From: Henckelia pumila
Taxonomy: Eukaryota > Streptophyta > Magnoliopsida > Lamiales > Gesneriaceae
Direction of reading: 5' to 3'
NCBI RefSeq assembly: GCF_033568475.1
Contig: NW_027331842.1
Span: 124,001-188,000, forward strand
DNA length: 64,000 nucleotides
Shown: positions 38,337-51,165 of the stretch, piece after piece
Layout: the number at the start of each line of letters is the position of its first letter
How positions within the stretch are numbered: position 1 is the first letter of the stretch
Made by a program: the position numbers and the translations under genes
Notes under the pieces: generated by a model
Databases searched by the model: none
What the model was told of the DNA's origin: nothing
Seen by the model: the letters and a program-made list of their open reading frames with translations, nothing else

Positions 38337-41147
38337 TTATATCAAAGGATGCTCTTGAGAATCGAAAACGCGGTTATGGCAAGTTTTGTCGCACGGGTAT
38401 GGACAGTCGATCTTCTGAAATGGCCTTCTGTCATAAAACCAATCTCCCATTGCTTCAGCAATTGTCTGCACAACAAGTTAATGAATCTGAGCTCACACTC
38501 GCGAGTCGAAAACAAAGGGGTAAACAAGTGACATGATGAATCTTTGTGACCTTGTCGTTTAATACCGGAGAGCCGGCACTGAGCCACGTTTCTTGCATTT
38601 CAGTTTGGCAGTGAGCATAGCACGAGTTGATAAAGTATCCTCTTGAAGTGGAGGAGCCTATTTCGGACAACGCGTAAAGAAACTCTGCTCGGAAACCTGA
38701 AAAGTATTCTCGGTGAGCCTATTTTGAATGCTTATCTGTGTAGAACCGGTTAAAAGAAACCATAGACGTTTACATAGAGAGAGTTCATGGTCATGGAGAT
38801 AAGATAACCTTGCATTATCTCGAGTTGAGAACCGGAACATTTAAGTATGTCGAGTTTGCAGTCATGCCAGATACCATGAGGATCAGCTACACCAGGAGCC
38901 AAAATGTTCTTTATCTGGTACATATAAGAGTAATCGGATGTTAATTGAGTAAGAAAAATCAAATCTTCGCGCCTCGCCCCCCCTCTCATCCCATCGCACC
39001 GCCCTTTCTGAATTTTTAGATCCATCAAAGCATGGACAGGGCATTCTGCTTGCTTAATTAAAGACAAACAAGACTTGAATGCCAGAATTAACAATCAAGA
39101 ATTTAGAGAACTGAGATAAGAAAGAAGAGCTACCTGCCACGAATCATAGGCTGCATTTAAAATGAAAAGGGGTGTCTGAAGTCCTTGCGCGACATGTTGT
39201 GGGAAGAAGCACTGCAGTGTTTTAAGTGATATAATTGAAATGAAACTATTTATTCAGCTATAAGGGAAACAATTACTCCATGAACATGATCCTACATACC
39301 AAGCCGGGACTCAATCTTGAGGTGCAAGATGCGGGCAAATTCTTTGCTGATCCCTGAATCCAAGTACAAACATTAAACTTGGGCTGAAAACAAAAGTGAT
39401 GGGAAAAGAAATAAATAAAAGAACGATATATTACATGTGTTCTAACAACATCATTATAGAAATCTGCGATATGAAGAGCTCCAGAAACATCTCTCCTGTT
39501 ACAAAAGTAATCGAACATTGGCTCCAAACAAAATAAGGAACAATATCTACTTTGGAGTTTGAATCAATTATTTCTTCGGTTATTCAGGTCAAGATTAAAT
39601 TTTACGCGTTGATAAAATAGCCAGCATCCGAAAAGCACTTCACTGTCGTGCCCATAGGAAAGAGAGCTTGGAAGCCATCACAATGAAGAATCGATGTCAA
39701 TCCACCAGCCGAACATCCCGATAAAATAGCCTGAATTTTTAGATAGACGGATCATTTTATTAGTCAATTTCAAGTTGAAAGAAGAAAATGAGACTCTGAT
39801 TAATCATATGTGAAAGAAAAATGGTTACATTTTCAGCATTCTTCATTCCCTTGGCAAACAAGTCCTCCATCACCGCCAGAAAGACTCTTGCTCCTCTGTA
39901 GTGGAGATTGGTAGCCTGATCAAAGAATAAAGATCATTTAAATCCACTTTCAACTTCTTGAAATTCAAATAAAATTCGATCAAATGTAACTCACGGGATT
40001 TACTGCTTCTATGTCACCTGTAAATGATGCCCCATCACAGTATCTAACCTTGATCCTATTCCAATTATAGAAATCTGAGAAACATGCAATTTATAAAATT
40101 ATTCTGCCAGCTAGTCCATAAAAATTGAATAATCGGGATTGGAATTCTAATGACTGAATATCGATGCAAACCGGGGTTAAACTGGGGGTTGTTGCTCAAT
40201 ATCCCAGAAAATGCGAGCTGCTGAACCATTTGCTTGGAAGAACCTAACCGAGTATTCTTACGTGCGAGGCAAGTTGAAACATTGTTGCACCATCCTCCTC
40301 CCTGAGTATTCAAACACCAACAAAATGATATGCACACATTTTGAAGCCGCTTATCCATCCAAGAATTCATAAGAAACCTCCAAGAACTATAACAAAATAT
40401 ACAACATTTTGAGTGCATAGATCAATCCATACAATTTTAACTTCATACACTATATACAAAATAAGTCATGCCTAATATCCTCCAAGAGCAAGCACTGATA
40501 GAAAGACTCGGATTAGGACCCATTGGCGATCATTGTAATTACCTTAAGTTGGCCTACAAGTTTACAATAGTTTTGCAATTCAAGATCTATCAAGAATCGC
40601 CCCACCATGGCCTCCTACCCCAGTTCCTATCTCCACCTCAAATTATCAAACTACACCACCTTGTAATTAAATACACTTTCTAGTCCCCCAAAACAACTTA
40701 AAAGGGCAGTAAATTCTGCGGGCATCGAGGCAAAAATGACCGTTCATTAGTTTTCTCAAAATATTTGGGCAAGAACAACACAACATGCAAACAGAGGACA
40801 CCAACCTCAATCTGAATCAACCAGCTGTTAGCTCCAGCTCCGTATCCCTTGTCAAAATGATACGCAGGTGGGCTTCCATCCAAACAAACTGCAAATTACA
40901 ACCACAAGATTTATGTACAAATCAAATAAATTTATATATTAAACAAGAAAACACTTAAAATAATTGGTTCCCATTTATCAATTTCGTATTCTTTACCAGC
41001 TCCTTTTGCTACAGCACTCTCAACATAAGTGATATCCACGTTGATGCTCTCAATTCTCAGCACCATCAGCATAAAAACCAGAATGGGCAGCCATTGCTGA
41101 AATACTCCGCCCATTATTCTGTCCATTTTCCATTCAAGATTCACCAT
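38337..41147 (-). CDS. PAE: Pectin acetylesterase (CE13 / PAE family)
   Basis: Secreted serine esterase that removes acetyl groups from cell-wall pectin. Twelve phase-consistent exons on the minus strand: 40997-41147, 40806-40888, 40172-40301, 39995-40074, 39829-39915, 39606-39730, 39435-39495, 39300-39353, 39134-39211, 38809-38914, 38551-38696, 38337-38465, giving 409 residues. The N-terminus has a hydrophobic signal-peptide core ([12 protein letters not shown]). Family landmarks follow: [16 protein letters not shown], the nucleophile motif SGCSAGGL, the likely catalytic Asp in LNAAYDSWQ, and the likely catalytic His in NSCYAHCQ. The end DKTCHNRVF is also family-typical. Start codon choice is open: MVNLEWKM at 41147, or in-frame ATGs at 41126 and 41114 closer to the signal core. 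The length is normal for the family and it looks intact. Confidence 0.94.
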
Positions 41148-42758
41148 TTACACATTAAAACGATAAAGACACCCGAAAAAATATGTTGTAAAAAAACAAA
41201 ATATTGGGAAACAACACAACACTCTCCAGTCTCCACCCATTTTATGAATGCAAATTACATTAAGAGCAAAAGCTTGAATTTTTACCGAGAGGATCTAACC
41301 GGTTAAGTGCATATATAGTAACACAATTAATTCATGATTTATTCGGTATGAGAGAACCAATATTCTTCTACCGACACTGATTCTTGAATTGATTTATTTC
41401 ACGCACTCCATGGGGTTTATATAGTTTTTTTAAAAAGGGTAATCGGGTGGAGACCCGACCCGATCCGATCCATGGGAAAATTCAGACTTCAGAGCCATGA
41501 AGGAATCTTATCGATTAACGCGCTGTACATTGAATAAATTAACAGTGGGAAAGGATGGAAGGAAAGTGAAATCGACAGAGTAAATAATTACTTCCTCCTA
41601 TATTATATATTAAAATATATTGGATGATAAATTCCTCAAATTCATTCATCTGATCTGCAATTCAAGCTAGCAAATGGAAATGTATGGGTAAGGCCGGGAT
41701 TCTGGCGAGCTGCCGGAATGACGATGATGATAATAATAAGAATAGTAATAAATCTTTTTAGGGACTTGTCAAAAAATAAATAAAATTTTTTAGGCATATA
41801 TGAGGATAGATTAATAAATAATAATAATATTTTTTTAAAAAAAATAGCCATCTCTTATTATTATTATTTTATCGCTAAACAATTCTTTAAAAGGATAATT
41901 GTGTTTTTTTTTTCCTTTCGAAAAACAGGGATCTTTTTTATTCAAAAACAAAAAAACGAAAAAAACAACAGGGATCTTCTAGCTAGATAAGGTTTTAAAT
42001 GTATCATTCTTTATTTTTGTTTTTGTTTTTGTTTTTAAAAGATATGTATCATCGTCATTATTGTTATAGAAAATTATCTTTTAATTTTTTTTTTGAAAAA
42101 ATGATCTCATATTATTAAAATCAGCAAGAATTCAAGTTTTGAATTATAAGATCAATCAACCAAAAACGAAAACACTCGCGACACCAAATAAAAGGGTCTG
42201 GGGAGTAAATAGCAAAAAAGACAAGCGAATGAGCAACTCTATTCGCTGACCTACGAACATGACATAATGAAATATGATTATCTTGAAATAACGATGTACG
42301 AATATCTGACGCTAAAGCTCCAACATAGCTAAGATCATCTTCTGATCTCGTGACTGTTTACATAGCTAGAAGAGAATCCGAAGTAATATGATGCACTATT
42401 AAGTTTTTTTCTCGATTGGGTGTACGCATCGTATGCATGAACAATATTTTTTTAATTAATATAATTTATATTCAAATAGTGATAATATCAAAATGGTAAA
42501 AATTAACGAATGTCATGCCATTGAATTGATTAAATTTATACGAGGATCGTGCTATAATTTTTAAATATTATTGAAAGACTAAACTACATTTTAGAATTTT
42601 TAATTACAAAAAAAAATATATATATCGTATGTATATCATATAAAAGTTATTCTGGTAATAGATAAATGGTTTTTTTTAGTTTGTAGATTCTTTTTTTTTT
42701 ATTTGATCGTAGTTTGTAGATTCTTTATATATAATAGTATATATTCTATATACATGAG
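41148..42758. other. Esterase promoter and AT-rich spacer
   Basis: The promoter of the minus-strand esterase lies just above 41147. The rest is AT-rich, with T and A homopolymer runs. A partly non-repetitive stretch at about 42110-42400 may be an old transposon piece that I cannot name. Confidence 0.45.
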
Positions 42759-42923
42759 TAATGATACCCTGCACACCCTTACCCTGCACACCTGTGAACA
42801 CCTGCCTACGTGGCGCGCCCACAACCACACAATTGTTTTTTACAAAAACTGGCTGACCAATCATGGACCGCCACGTATGCGGTACTCATGTTACCCTGCA
42901 CACCTAGGGTGCAGGGTATCATT
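42759..42923. mobile_element. MITE-like element with inverted ends
   Basis: The left end AATGATACCCTGCAC and the right end GTGCAGGGTATCATT are perfect inverted repeats about 165 bp apart. Inside are further copies of TACCCTGCACACC and a partial palindrome around CCTACGTGGC and GCCACGTATG. The superfamily and target duplication are unclear. Confidence 0.65.
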
Positions 42924-43800
42924 TCTATATATTTATATTATGTATAAAGAGAGAATTTATCCATTTAGATATTACAATTTTGTTTTTTTGTTTCTTTTAT
43001 TTTTTTAATTTCGGTGTTTCAAATTAAATTATAGTTTAATCCATCGATATTTTAATATCAATCAAATTAATTAAAAAATATATACAAACGCACGACACCA
43101 ATACATAGTGTATACTAGTATACAAAATAAATAACAAACACACACCGGCCGTCACACACGGGAAGAATTTACTCCGATAATAAGAAATAGAACACAAAGC
43201 TTGATTAGGGATTACTGATGAGTCACGAATACGGCCGTTGTTAGAAGGATGTGAATATTGAATATTGTGAGTTAATTCAATTGATACACTTGGAGTCCGT
43301 TGGTTCACGATTTCTGAAGTTGTGTTCCACCAAGTTTTTTTTTTTTTATAAAAAAAAATATATATATATTATCTCAGAATGTGACCTTCATTATATAAAA
43401 TTTATTTGAAAATATGTAATGAGTTTGTGCAAAAATACGGGTACTTTGAAGACTTGATGGGCTCAATTAAGGAGCTTGCAGATCGGTTTATATAATTACA
43501 AGGAAAATGTTTACATTACATTATAATGATTTTATATGCTTAAAATAATAGCAGCTTATTTTTATCTCTGGTTTCTCAAATATCAATTGCACCATTCCTT
43601 TTAATTATAAATATTAATAAGTTTGGAAATTTTCACGTTTGATGAGTTAAACAAAAATTTTAATTTTTGGAAATTATTATGACAAAAGTGAAGAATGCAA
43701 GCTGTAAATAGGGACATTATCATATCACAATTTCAGAATGTGATTGAGCGAGATCTTGTAACCTCCGGAATCTATAATTATTAAAAAAAACAAAAATTTG

Positions 43801-43855
<55 letters not shown>

Positions 43856-46734
43856 CACAATAAATATGCGAAAATTTGTGAGTGAAAGCAGGAATAATAA
43901 TTTATCTTCTTCTTGTTTTATCGAATATATATATTTCATATTCATGACGCGGTGGGTGGAAGCTATTGGTTTATTTATGCCACCGCACTTGTTTTATTGC
44001 CATTTCGATTTTCAATATACACAATGTTATTTTGTTTGCTTGTTTGCATCTCATATAAAAGTTAAATGATTATATGCATTCTGTATCAGATTAACATTTT
44101 GGAAATTTTATGTTTCCTTGCGTAATTAACTCAACGGAATGAAATATTCCATATCAAGATTGTACTAGTAATTTACAAAAAAATACGTATAAAGATGGCC
44201 TAATTTTTATTTTATTTTTATTTTATCGAAAACATCCATTAATGTATGGGGTAAAAAAAATTATTATTTTTGGGTTCATTAATTAGAATGCACAGCGTCG
44301 CGCAAGTCCTTTTCATATTTACGTTCGGCGAGGGTCATCGTGGATTAATTTAAAATGGAGAAAGTGATATACTTTTTGTTTTCTTTCTATTTGTTATTAA
44401 ACTATTGACCCCATACTGACAGAGATGAGTTGACTTGTGTCTTGAAGACCATAATTGAAGGATTGAATATATGTATTTTACCATATAATTTTAATATTGT
44501 TATTATGCAAATATATATATATATATATGTTAATTTAGATTTTAAAAAATTAAATGAAAGTGGAAGGTTTCCCCTTGCGAGTCTGTCTAACATTAATAGC
44601 TCGGGGAAATTATTAATAAAATAGTTGTCTTTCAACAATATAATAAATAAATAATAATAATAATAATAAAATTAATAATATAAAGTGGTGCCAAGTCTAT
44701 GACAAGGAAGCCAAATGCAAGTTTACTTTAATTAATTCCAAGCTAATTCAATCATACAAAAAAGGGAAGAGTACTGCGTGCATTGATTGAAAATGACTTA
44801 GCTAGGTTCCGATATGTGGTGATGATGAAATCTTATCCACTATATTTTATGTATAAGATCAAGACATTTAACCTAAAATAGCTGGTCTTAATCAGAATTT
44901 GGTTTTGGTTACTACAACCTGTGAATGAATAAAATTACATAAATCAATCCAATTAATGACCTTTAGTATTCTAGTTTAAAATATATACTTGTTTATACAA
45001 TTAGCTAGTATCCGTTTCTAACATTAATTCCCTTTATACAGATTTATTCGTGATTCATATTTTCGTACGTAATTGGGGGTGAATGATTTAATTAATTGTC
45101 TATAAATGTGGGGGTATGAACGTACGTACAGGTGATTTATTTCTTTATGTGTTGGCTTTATTACATGAGTAATCGTGAAGGGAATACGTGCGGTATATGT
45201 GCTAATGTATTCCCATTAATGTTATGTTTTATAGGATTTTTATTACATGTAGAACCAAACACCTGTATTTTAATGATCAAAAGTTAGCCATATATATAGC
45301 AACCAAAAAAAATAAAATGCACCCACCCCAACATTAATTATATTTTACTACCATCAACATATATGTTTTGGAGGACCATTTTTAAAGGTACTTGTGCATA
45401 AAAACATATTCTCGAATCATATATATTTTTATTAATAAATTATAATCTTATTGTTTTACTTACTAATTAATAATTGAAACTTTTATGAAGTTGAAAAGAA
45501 AGCTGGGGCTAGAAGGTGAAATGATTGGTTAAATTTAACAAACCTTTCGCCCGTAGTGCTGAAAAGGGTAGTTGGCTGGCCATTATGCCATGCATTAATA
45601 TTAATAATAGGTTCGCTTAATAATTCAATTGCATTTTTTATAATAATAAAAAAAAGCGAAAAAATAGTATTAAACCAAATCCGAAAATATTACAGAGGAA
45701 ACTAAATTTAGAGAGGGAGTAGTCCTTCTTAACACACCAGACATAGAAATAGTTTTTTTTAGTTAAAACATGAACCGCATGATTCATTAACTTAAATACA
45801 AATACAAAATGATAAGATGAGAAATCTCTAACTAGGATTTTACAATCTTGAACTATATTAAGCTTAAATTAGATGAACCTGACTCCGAATTGTTCGGTGC
45901 TTCAATGACCTGAAGAGTATGGGATTCTACTATGACGTGTTTCAATTGCATACATATATATCATTATTATTGGTGTGTTTTTTTTTTTCCTTGAACCTTA
46001 TTAAATTACATATATATATGTCACAGTACTATATATAGCAATAAATTAACTATGATTATTAAGGTCTAACCTGAGAAGTTGAGGTGACGTGCATTTAAGT
46101 GAACAAATGAGGGTTGGGTGAGCTGAATTGATTGAGCCAATTCGCCCCACTTAAGGAAATTAATATATAAATATGGTTACAACAATTACAGCCTAGATGG
46201 ACTCGATTGTTTTAATTTCCATGTGTGTATATATACGTGGGTGGGTGCGTTGGATAATAACACATTTTAGAATAATATAATGATTAATGAAGCCAACTAA
46301 ATTTAAATTAATTGTTGAAATTATAAATGATTTATTAATAATAGGATAATAAGGAAATAGCATGTGTAATCATAAAATACTTTATAAAATATTTTTAAGC
46401 ACAATAATGGGCAAATTCATCTTTATATTCACAATCAATAATTACAATTATATATTTTATGTTCTAAACGCTTTCTAATTTTATGAATACGTATCTTAAG
46501 GTAATTAGTGACTTGAGAGTAACAAAATTTTGAGTTGGATATCCTCGACGCTTTTTTGTGATTAAACTGTCCCACATAATTTTATGAATACATGTATCTT
46601 AAGGTAAAGCAAAAAATTATTTCTTCGATTTCTCCACCAGCATTTTTTTGATTAAACTGTCACACATGACATAAGGCATGCCAAGTATGGTCTATCTAAT
46701 TAACGTAACTTGTAGGCTATTACATTAATACAAA
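42924..46734. other. AT-rich intergenic DNA
   Basis: Apart from the TAA microsatellite I see no gene, RNA or bounded element. Short open frames here are low in complexity. Confidence 0.5.
43801..43851. repeat. TAA microsatellite
   Basis: About 17 uninterrupted trinucleotide units of the TAA/AAT type. Confidence 0.9.
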
Positions 46735-46742
46735 GATTTACC

Positions 46743-47314
46743 CAGGGGCGAAGCTAACATTGTGCTGCCCACACTGGGCCAATTTTTTAGTTAAAAAAAA
46801 GTTTATAGGCCCAAAAGTTTAACTAGCCCACACTCAGAATTTGTAACGTTTTTTTTATGCCCTTTATGCAAATGGCAATCGGTTGCTTTTTGTATTTTTG
46901 TATTTTCTTTTTTCTCGTTTTTTTAATTGGTGGAACGGTAGACTGCAGAAGCCTAAATTGGAAGAGAAATTGTTTGAAGAAATGATAGATTAAATAATAA
47001 AGGTTAAGGTTCTATTCGTTGATTTCCTAACGATATTTCCATGAATTAATTAAAAACAATAATTACTAATTAGGATTAAGAATTAAGATGGTGAGTAAAT
47101 GAATGATAGTCTCATTGTTTATGTAGAGAAAGAAATATTTCTAACAATTGATAATGAAATTATTATATAAATGTTTTATGAAGACTCGAAAAAAACAATT
47201 GTAAGATAATTATTTTGTGGTGTTTTATGACTAAAATATTCTATACATAATTTTATTTATTTAATTATAGTATACTGTTGCCCACACTGAGCCGAAATCC
47301 TGGCTCCGCTCCTG
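46743..47314. mobile_element. Non-autonomous hAT element
   Basis: 572 bp with imperfect inverted ends, CAGGGGCGAAGC on the left and CAGGAGCGGAGC read inward from the right. A perfect 8-bp target duplication GATTTACC flanks it (46735-46742 and 47315-47322), diagnostic of hAT elements. Both ends also carry TGCCCACACTG in direct orientation. No coding capacity. Confidence 0.88.
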
Positions 47315-47322
47315 GATTTACC

Positions 47323-48385
47323 TAATGTACATCAAAAAATAACGAGGAGAAGTCCTCATGTTATATTTTTTTTTCCATGCATCCATCATCATCAACCAAT
47401 TTCATGAAGACATGCCTAGTTATATTTCGAAAAGAATTAAGCGCATATGTCATTGCATGCATCAACACATGTTCATGGATTTACGTTAATTAATTTATTA
47501 AGATGTAATATTTAGGAATATATAGTTTGATTGAAGATAACATTTGATCAAACAATTTTTTTTTTTTTCAAAAATACAATGAATCCTCACTTTTTTTTTG
47601 GGCTTGTGTAAATTCACAAAAGCCAAGTGTCTCTACTCCATTTTTCACAAGTCTTTGCCTATTCATATTAACGGCGGCCGGGAAATTGACTTGTTATTAT
47701 ATGTCTGGTTTGTTCTTTCCTGAAGTCCCTTATATCCCATTTTCATAAAATAAAATGAGGAAAAATTTTAACCCATATTTACAATTTTTAAATATAAAAA
47801 AATAAAAATGTTGTTACTTGTTACTAAAATTTCGCTAATTATTTATTTGAGTATATATTTTACATTTCATATATTATTGAATATTAGTAGCATATATATA
47901 TCTATATGTGGAGTGAGCGCCATGTATCTATAACACGCGATTTATTGGTTACTTGTAATTTTGTAAATCTGAAGTACCAATTATTATTATAAATAAAACT
48001 TTGAATATTTCTTGCCCTAGAATATGTCGTCGTTTCATTAAACATGCATATTTTTCTTCTATCTAAATTGAATTATATATGTAGAGTACTCGTCCAGATT
48101 CTAGCTACTTTGGATACAAATATGTTTTCTGTTTACCAATACACCGCGAATTTATATCTTGATTGATTAAAAACAAACTTGATTAAGCAAAAGTACACAT
48201 TCATTCACACATACACATCGAACTCAGGAATTCATTCACACAAGTTGTACATCTGAATAAAGAACTGATACATTACACACACAAACCAACAATATTTTAA
48301 AACACTGGAAAAAAAAAAAAAAGCAATAAGAAGAAGCACGAATATATATATAATCAAAGTACAAATATCACACCGATCATTACAT
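47323..48385. other. Spacer and LEA gene 3' UTR
   Basis: AT-rich DNA with no gene seen. The last 100-200 bases are the likely 3' UTR of the minus-strand LEA_1 gene. Confidence 0.5.
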
Positions 48386-48874
48386 TCACGGGCGGTGGCC
48401 GTCCAGAGGCTCTTGCGGCGGCGGAACAGCTTGATCATACTGATTATGGCCGCCAGCTGGAGCCGGGTTATGCGACAGCGGAACGGCTGTGGTCCCCGCC
48501 GTATGTTGATTGCCACCTTGCGTGAGCGGCGCCGCCCCTGCTCCGCCGAATTGCCCCTGTTGCTTTCCCTGCAAATGCCCCGCCGCATTCCCAGCCTTGT
48601 CTTCATGTAGCTTCATCTTGGCCTCAGCTTCTTTCGCTTTCTTATTTTCCTTGGCCATTTCTTTATCTTCCTTGTTACTTGCCATTGATTTCTCTGCCTG
48701 TCAAATTAAATGAAAAGGCATATTTCATAGTCTGTAAAATTAATTAATACTTTGTGAAATCAAATTCATTGCCCACAAATTATATACCTTTCCTTCGGTT
48801 TTGGCTTTGAGAACGTCAACACGCTCCTTGGCAGAAGCCGCAGCATTATTCACCTTTTGTTTTACGGTTTGCAT
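48386..48874 (-). CDS. LEA_1 (group 4 LEA) protein, copy 1
   Basis: Late embryogenesis abundant proteins of the LEA_1 family are hydrophilic, largely disordered and protect cells during drying. Two exons, 48788-48874 and 48386-48697, encode 132 residues. Residues 1-80 carry the LEA_1 signature: KQKVNNAAASAKERVDVLKA, a second K/E-rich helix-prone stretch with KEAEAKMKLHEDKA, then a disordered G/Q/P/T-rich tail (GKQQGQFGGAGAA) ending DGHRP. The exon plan (29-codon first exon) is the same as in the copy at 58985-59524. Expression in seeds and under ABA or drought is expected from the family; upstream blocks shared by both copies support shared control. Confidence 0.92.
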
Positions 48875-49260
48875 CTTTCTTGATTTCTTTGATTCTCAAA
48901 TTTCAATTTATTTCTTGTGTATTTGTTGATATAAATCGTGAACACATGCAAGCCTATATATAATCTTTCATAGAATGGTGGGATAACACATTATATTATT
49001 TTTTAAACTTTATTCTCCAATACGTAAGAGGGTATAGGTGGGAGAATCATGTGCCACGCTCTGCCTCGTGTCACCCATGCATGTTAGATTAAGAATACTA
49101 TGCCACATTCATATGCATATATATATAATATTAATTTGGTGACTTGCCAAATTGGCACTAATATATGGTGGAGGATGGAACCATGTGTAAACCTTTTTTA
49201 AACTAAGAATTAATTATAAGGAGCGGTGTACTTTGCATTGTTGGACTAGAATGTTGTGCT
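48875..49260 (-). promoter_or_regulatory. Promoter of LEA_1 copy 1 with blocks shared with copy 2
   Basis: Upstream of the minus-strand gene, blocks near 49051-49073 (GTGCC..CTGCCTCGTGTC), 49100-49107 (ATGCCACA), 49167-49190 (GTGGAGG..CCATGTGTAA) and 49219-49250 (AGGAGCGG..GTTGGA) recur in the same order upstream of copy 2. The block with CCTCGTGTC reads GACACGAGG on the gene strand, one base from the ABRE/G-box GACACGTGG. Shared order in otherwise diverged DNA suggests functional elements or simply duplicate ancestry. Confidence 0.55.
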
Positions 49261-49948
49261 TGGATGAAAACGTTTAACTTTAGCGTAGAAATTTGATGTG
49301 GATAGCACAGGTGTCAAAAAGCGTTAATTTCGACGGCTTAGTTTACTCCGTCATACACAATAAGTAGGTTTAATTGGATTGAAAATTTCTTAATTCGTTT
49401 AAAAAGTGGATCGGCCAGTCCTACCCAATCTAATAGTGAGTTGGGATGGGTTGCGAATTGACCGGCTAAAACCCGTCAAATTACACGTAAGTCGTTAAGT
49501 TGACTCACTTTGTCAACTAAAATAGATGGATTGAATTGATGTTTTTCAGCCTATGTAAAAGATGGGGGTTGGCTCGCCCCGCTAATTTGTTTCTACACAT
49601 CTAATGAAGAGGAATTTGAAATGAAAAAAGGATTATTACCTATATATAAAGTTATATTGTTTGAGTAAAATTTTGAAAATTTAAATTGAGAACCTATGTT
49701 CCATAGAGTAACATATAATGATTTTAAAAAAATCGGAATAATGTTTTTAGTGAAAGGGCTGTAGCTGTACAATAATTTGAGTCATATATATGGACTAATA
49801 TCCTATTAGCTAATTTTTAAAAAATATTTGATCGGGGTTAATTTTTACATCTTGATATTTATATTATTGAGCTAGTTTCCAGGGCCAAATTTTAAGTTTA
49901 CCCAATATTATTGAGCTTGAATACACAAGCACTCTACTTTTAAAAGTA

Positions 49949-50990
49949 CTAGTATTCCACCCGTGAGATGCACGGAATGTTATTTTATATAATTAATTAT
50001 TCAAATTAGTAAGTAGCAATTGAATAAAAAATTAAATACAAAAATCTTAATGCATTATAGACAATTAGAAAACTAAAAAATTATTCTACAAATTTTGAAA
50101 AACTTTCTTGAACACAACATTTGTCGTTAAATTTTTCTGGTTGTTGTCACGATCAGTAGCACATATCAAAATTTTCATACCCCGAGGATTCGTAAGATAT
50201 AGCAACATACAACTGATCATGACATAAAACGGAGTTCTTCAAAAGAAGTTCTACGTGAGACAATGATTGACTTTGACTTTTGTTGGTTGTCATTGTGTAT
50301 GATATAATGAAAGGATATTGTTTCCGTAGTAAGAATTTTTCCTTTCAAAACAATTATACATACTGGAGTATTAAAATTAAATAATAATTAAAAATATATA
50401 TAACATACATTAAATAGTATTGTACAGAAAACATAATATAAAATTTTAATCATTCCTCATTATTTTTTGAAATTTGTTCTATAGTCTTAAAAATATCATT
50501 TCCGTTAGTAAGCTTTTCCACGATAGTTTTGGGTATTTGACATTGACATACATTAAATGGTATTGTTCAGAAAATATAATATAAAATTTTAATCATACCT
50601 CGTTATTTTTTGAAATTTGTTCTATAGTCTTAAAAATATTGTTTGCGTTAGTAAGCTCTTCCATGATGGTTTTGGGTATTTGACATTGACGTGTTGCTGA
50701 TTGAATTTGTTGGAATTTTGCCATCCGAATTCATTCTAAATTTAAAAAAACATTAAATTATATAATAGACAAAAAATAAATTATAGTCTAAAAAAAAAAT
50801 ATACATGTTTTGAAATTCAAGAGTTTCATTCCAATTATCATTTAGTATCATCTTACTGATATGAAATGTGTTTGAAACATGCACTTCACATCCGAAATTT
50901 TTTTGCACGACACATTTGAAAAACCACCACAGGATCCTCACCGATCGTATCCAAATATGTGATGATGTCATCTACGAAGTTTTCCCACAA
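49949..50990 (-). mobile_element. Autonomous-type Helitron remnant (RPA-like and PIF1 helicase pieces)
   Basis: On the minus strand, 50310-50097 encodes the C-terminus of a PIF1-type Helitron helicase: MTTNKSQSQSLSHVELLLKN and DQLYVAIS, then after a frameshift RGMKILICATDRDNN. Upstream at about 50990-50810 lies an RPA70-like OB-fold fragment (GEDPVVVFQMCRAKKF, VSNTFHISKMILND). The downstream end has the Helitron 3' signature: hairpin CCGTG / CACGG (49961-49975) and CTAG at 49949-49952 followed by T. The pieces are in the order and orientation of one element. It is decayed; the Rep region and 5' end are not seen. Confidence 0.8.
50403..50688. repeat. 143-bp tandem duplication inside the Helitron remnant
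   Basis: Units 50403-50545 and 50546-50688 are about 90 percent alike. They overlap the RPA-like coding piece with KTIEQISKNNE, so a coding segment of the remnant has been doubled. Confidence 0.85.
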
Positions 50991-51042
50991 AGTACATGCT
51001 AAATTGTTGTTCTTAACAGACAATAAATATAAGGACATTGAA

Positions 51043-51131
51043 TGTTCAAAAATTTTCGATTTTGAACCGAAACTGGTGTATTATTATTATTATTTTAGGA
51101 AATTATCATATCTCCTTATTATTAAACTATA

Positions 51132-51165
<34 letters not shown>

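Noticed and set aside
48232-48606. 124-codon open frame overlapping LEA copy 1
   Set aside because: It is in the wrong frame relative to the LEA_1 signature, which defines the true exons.
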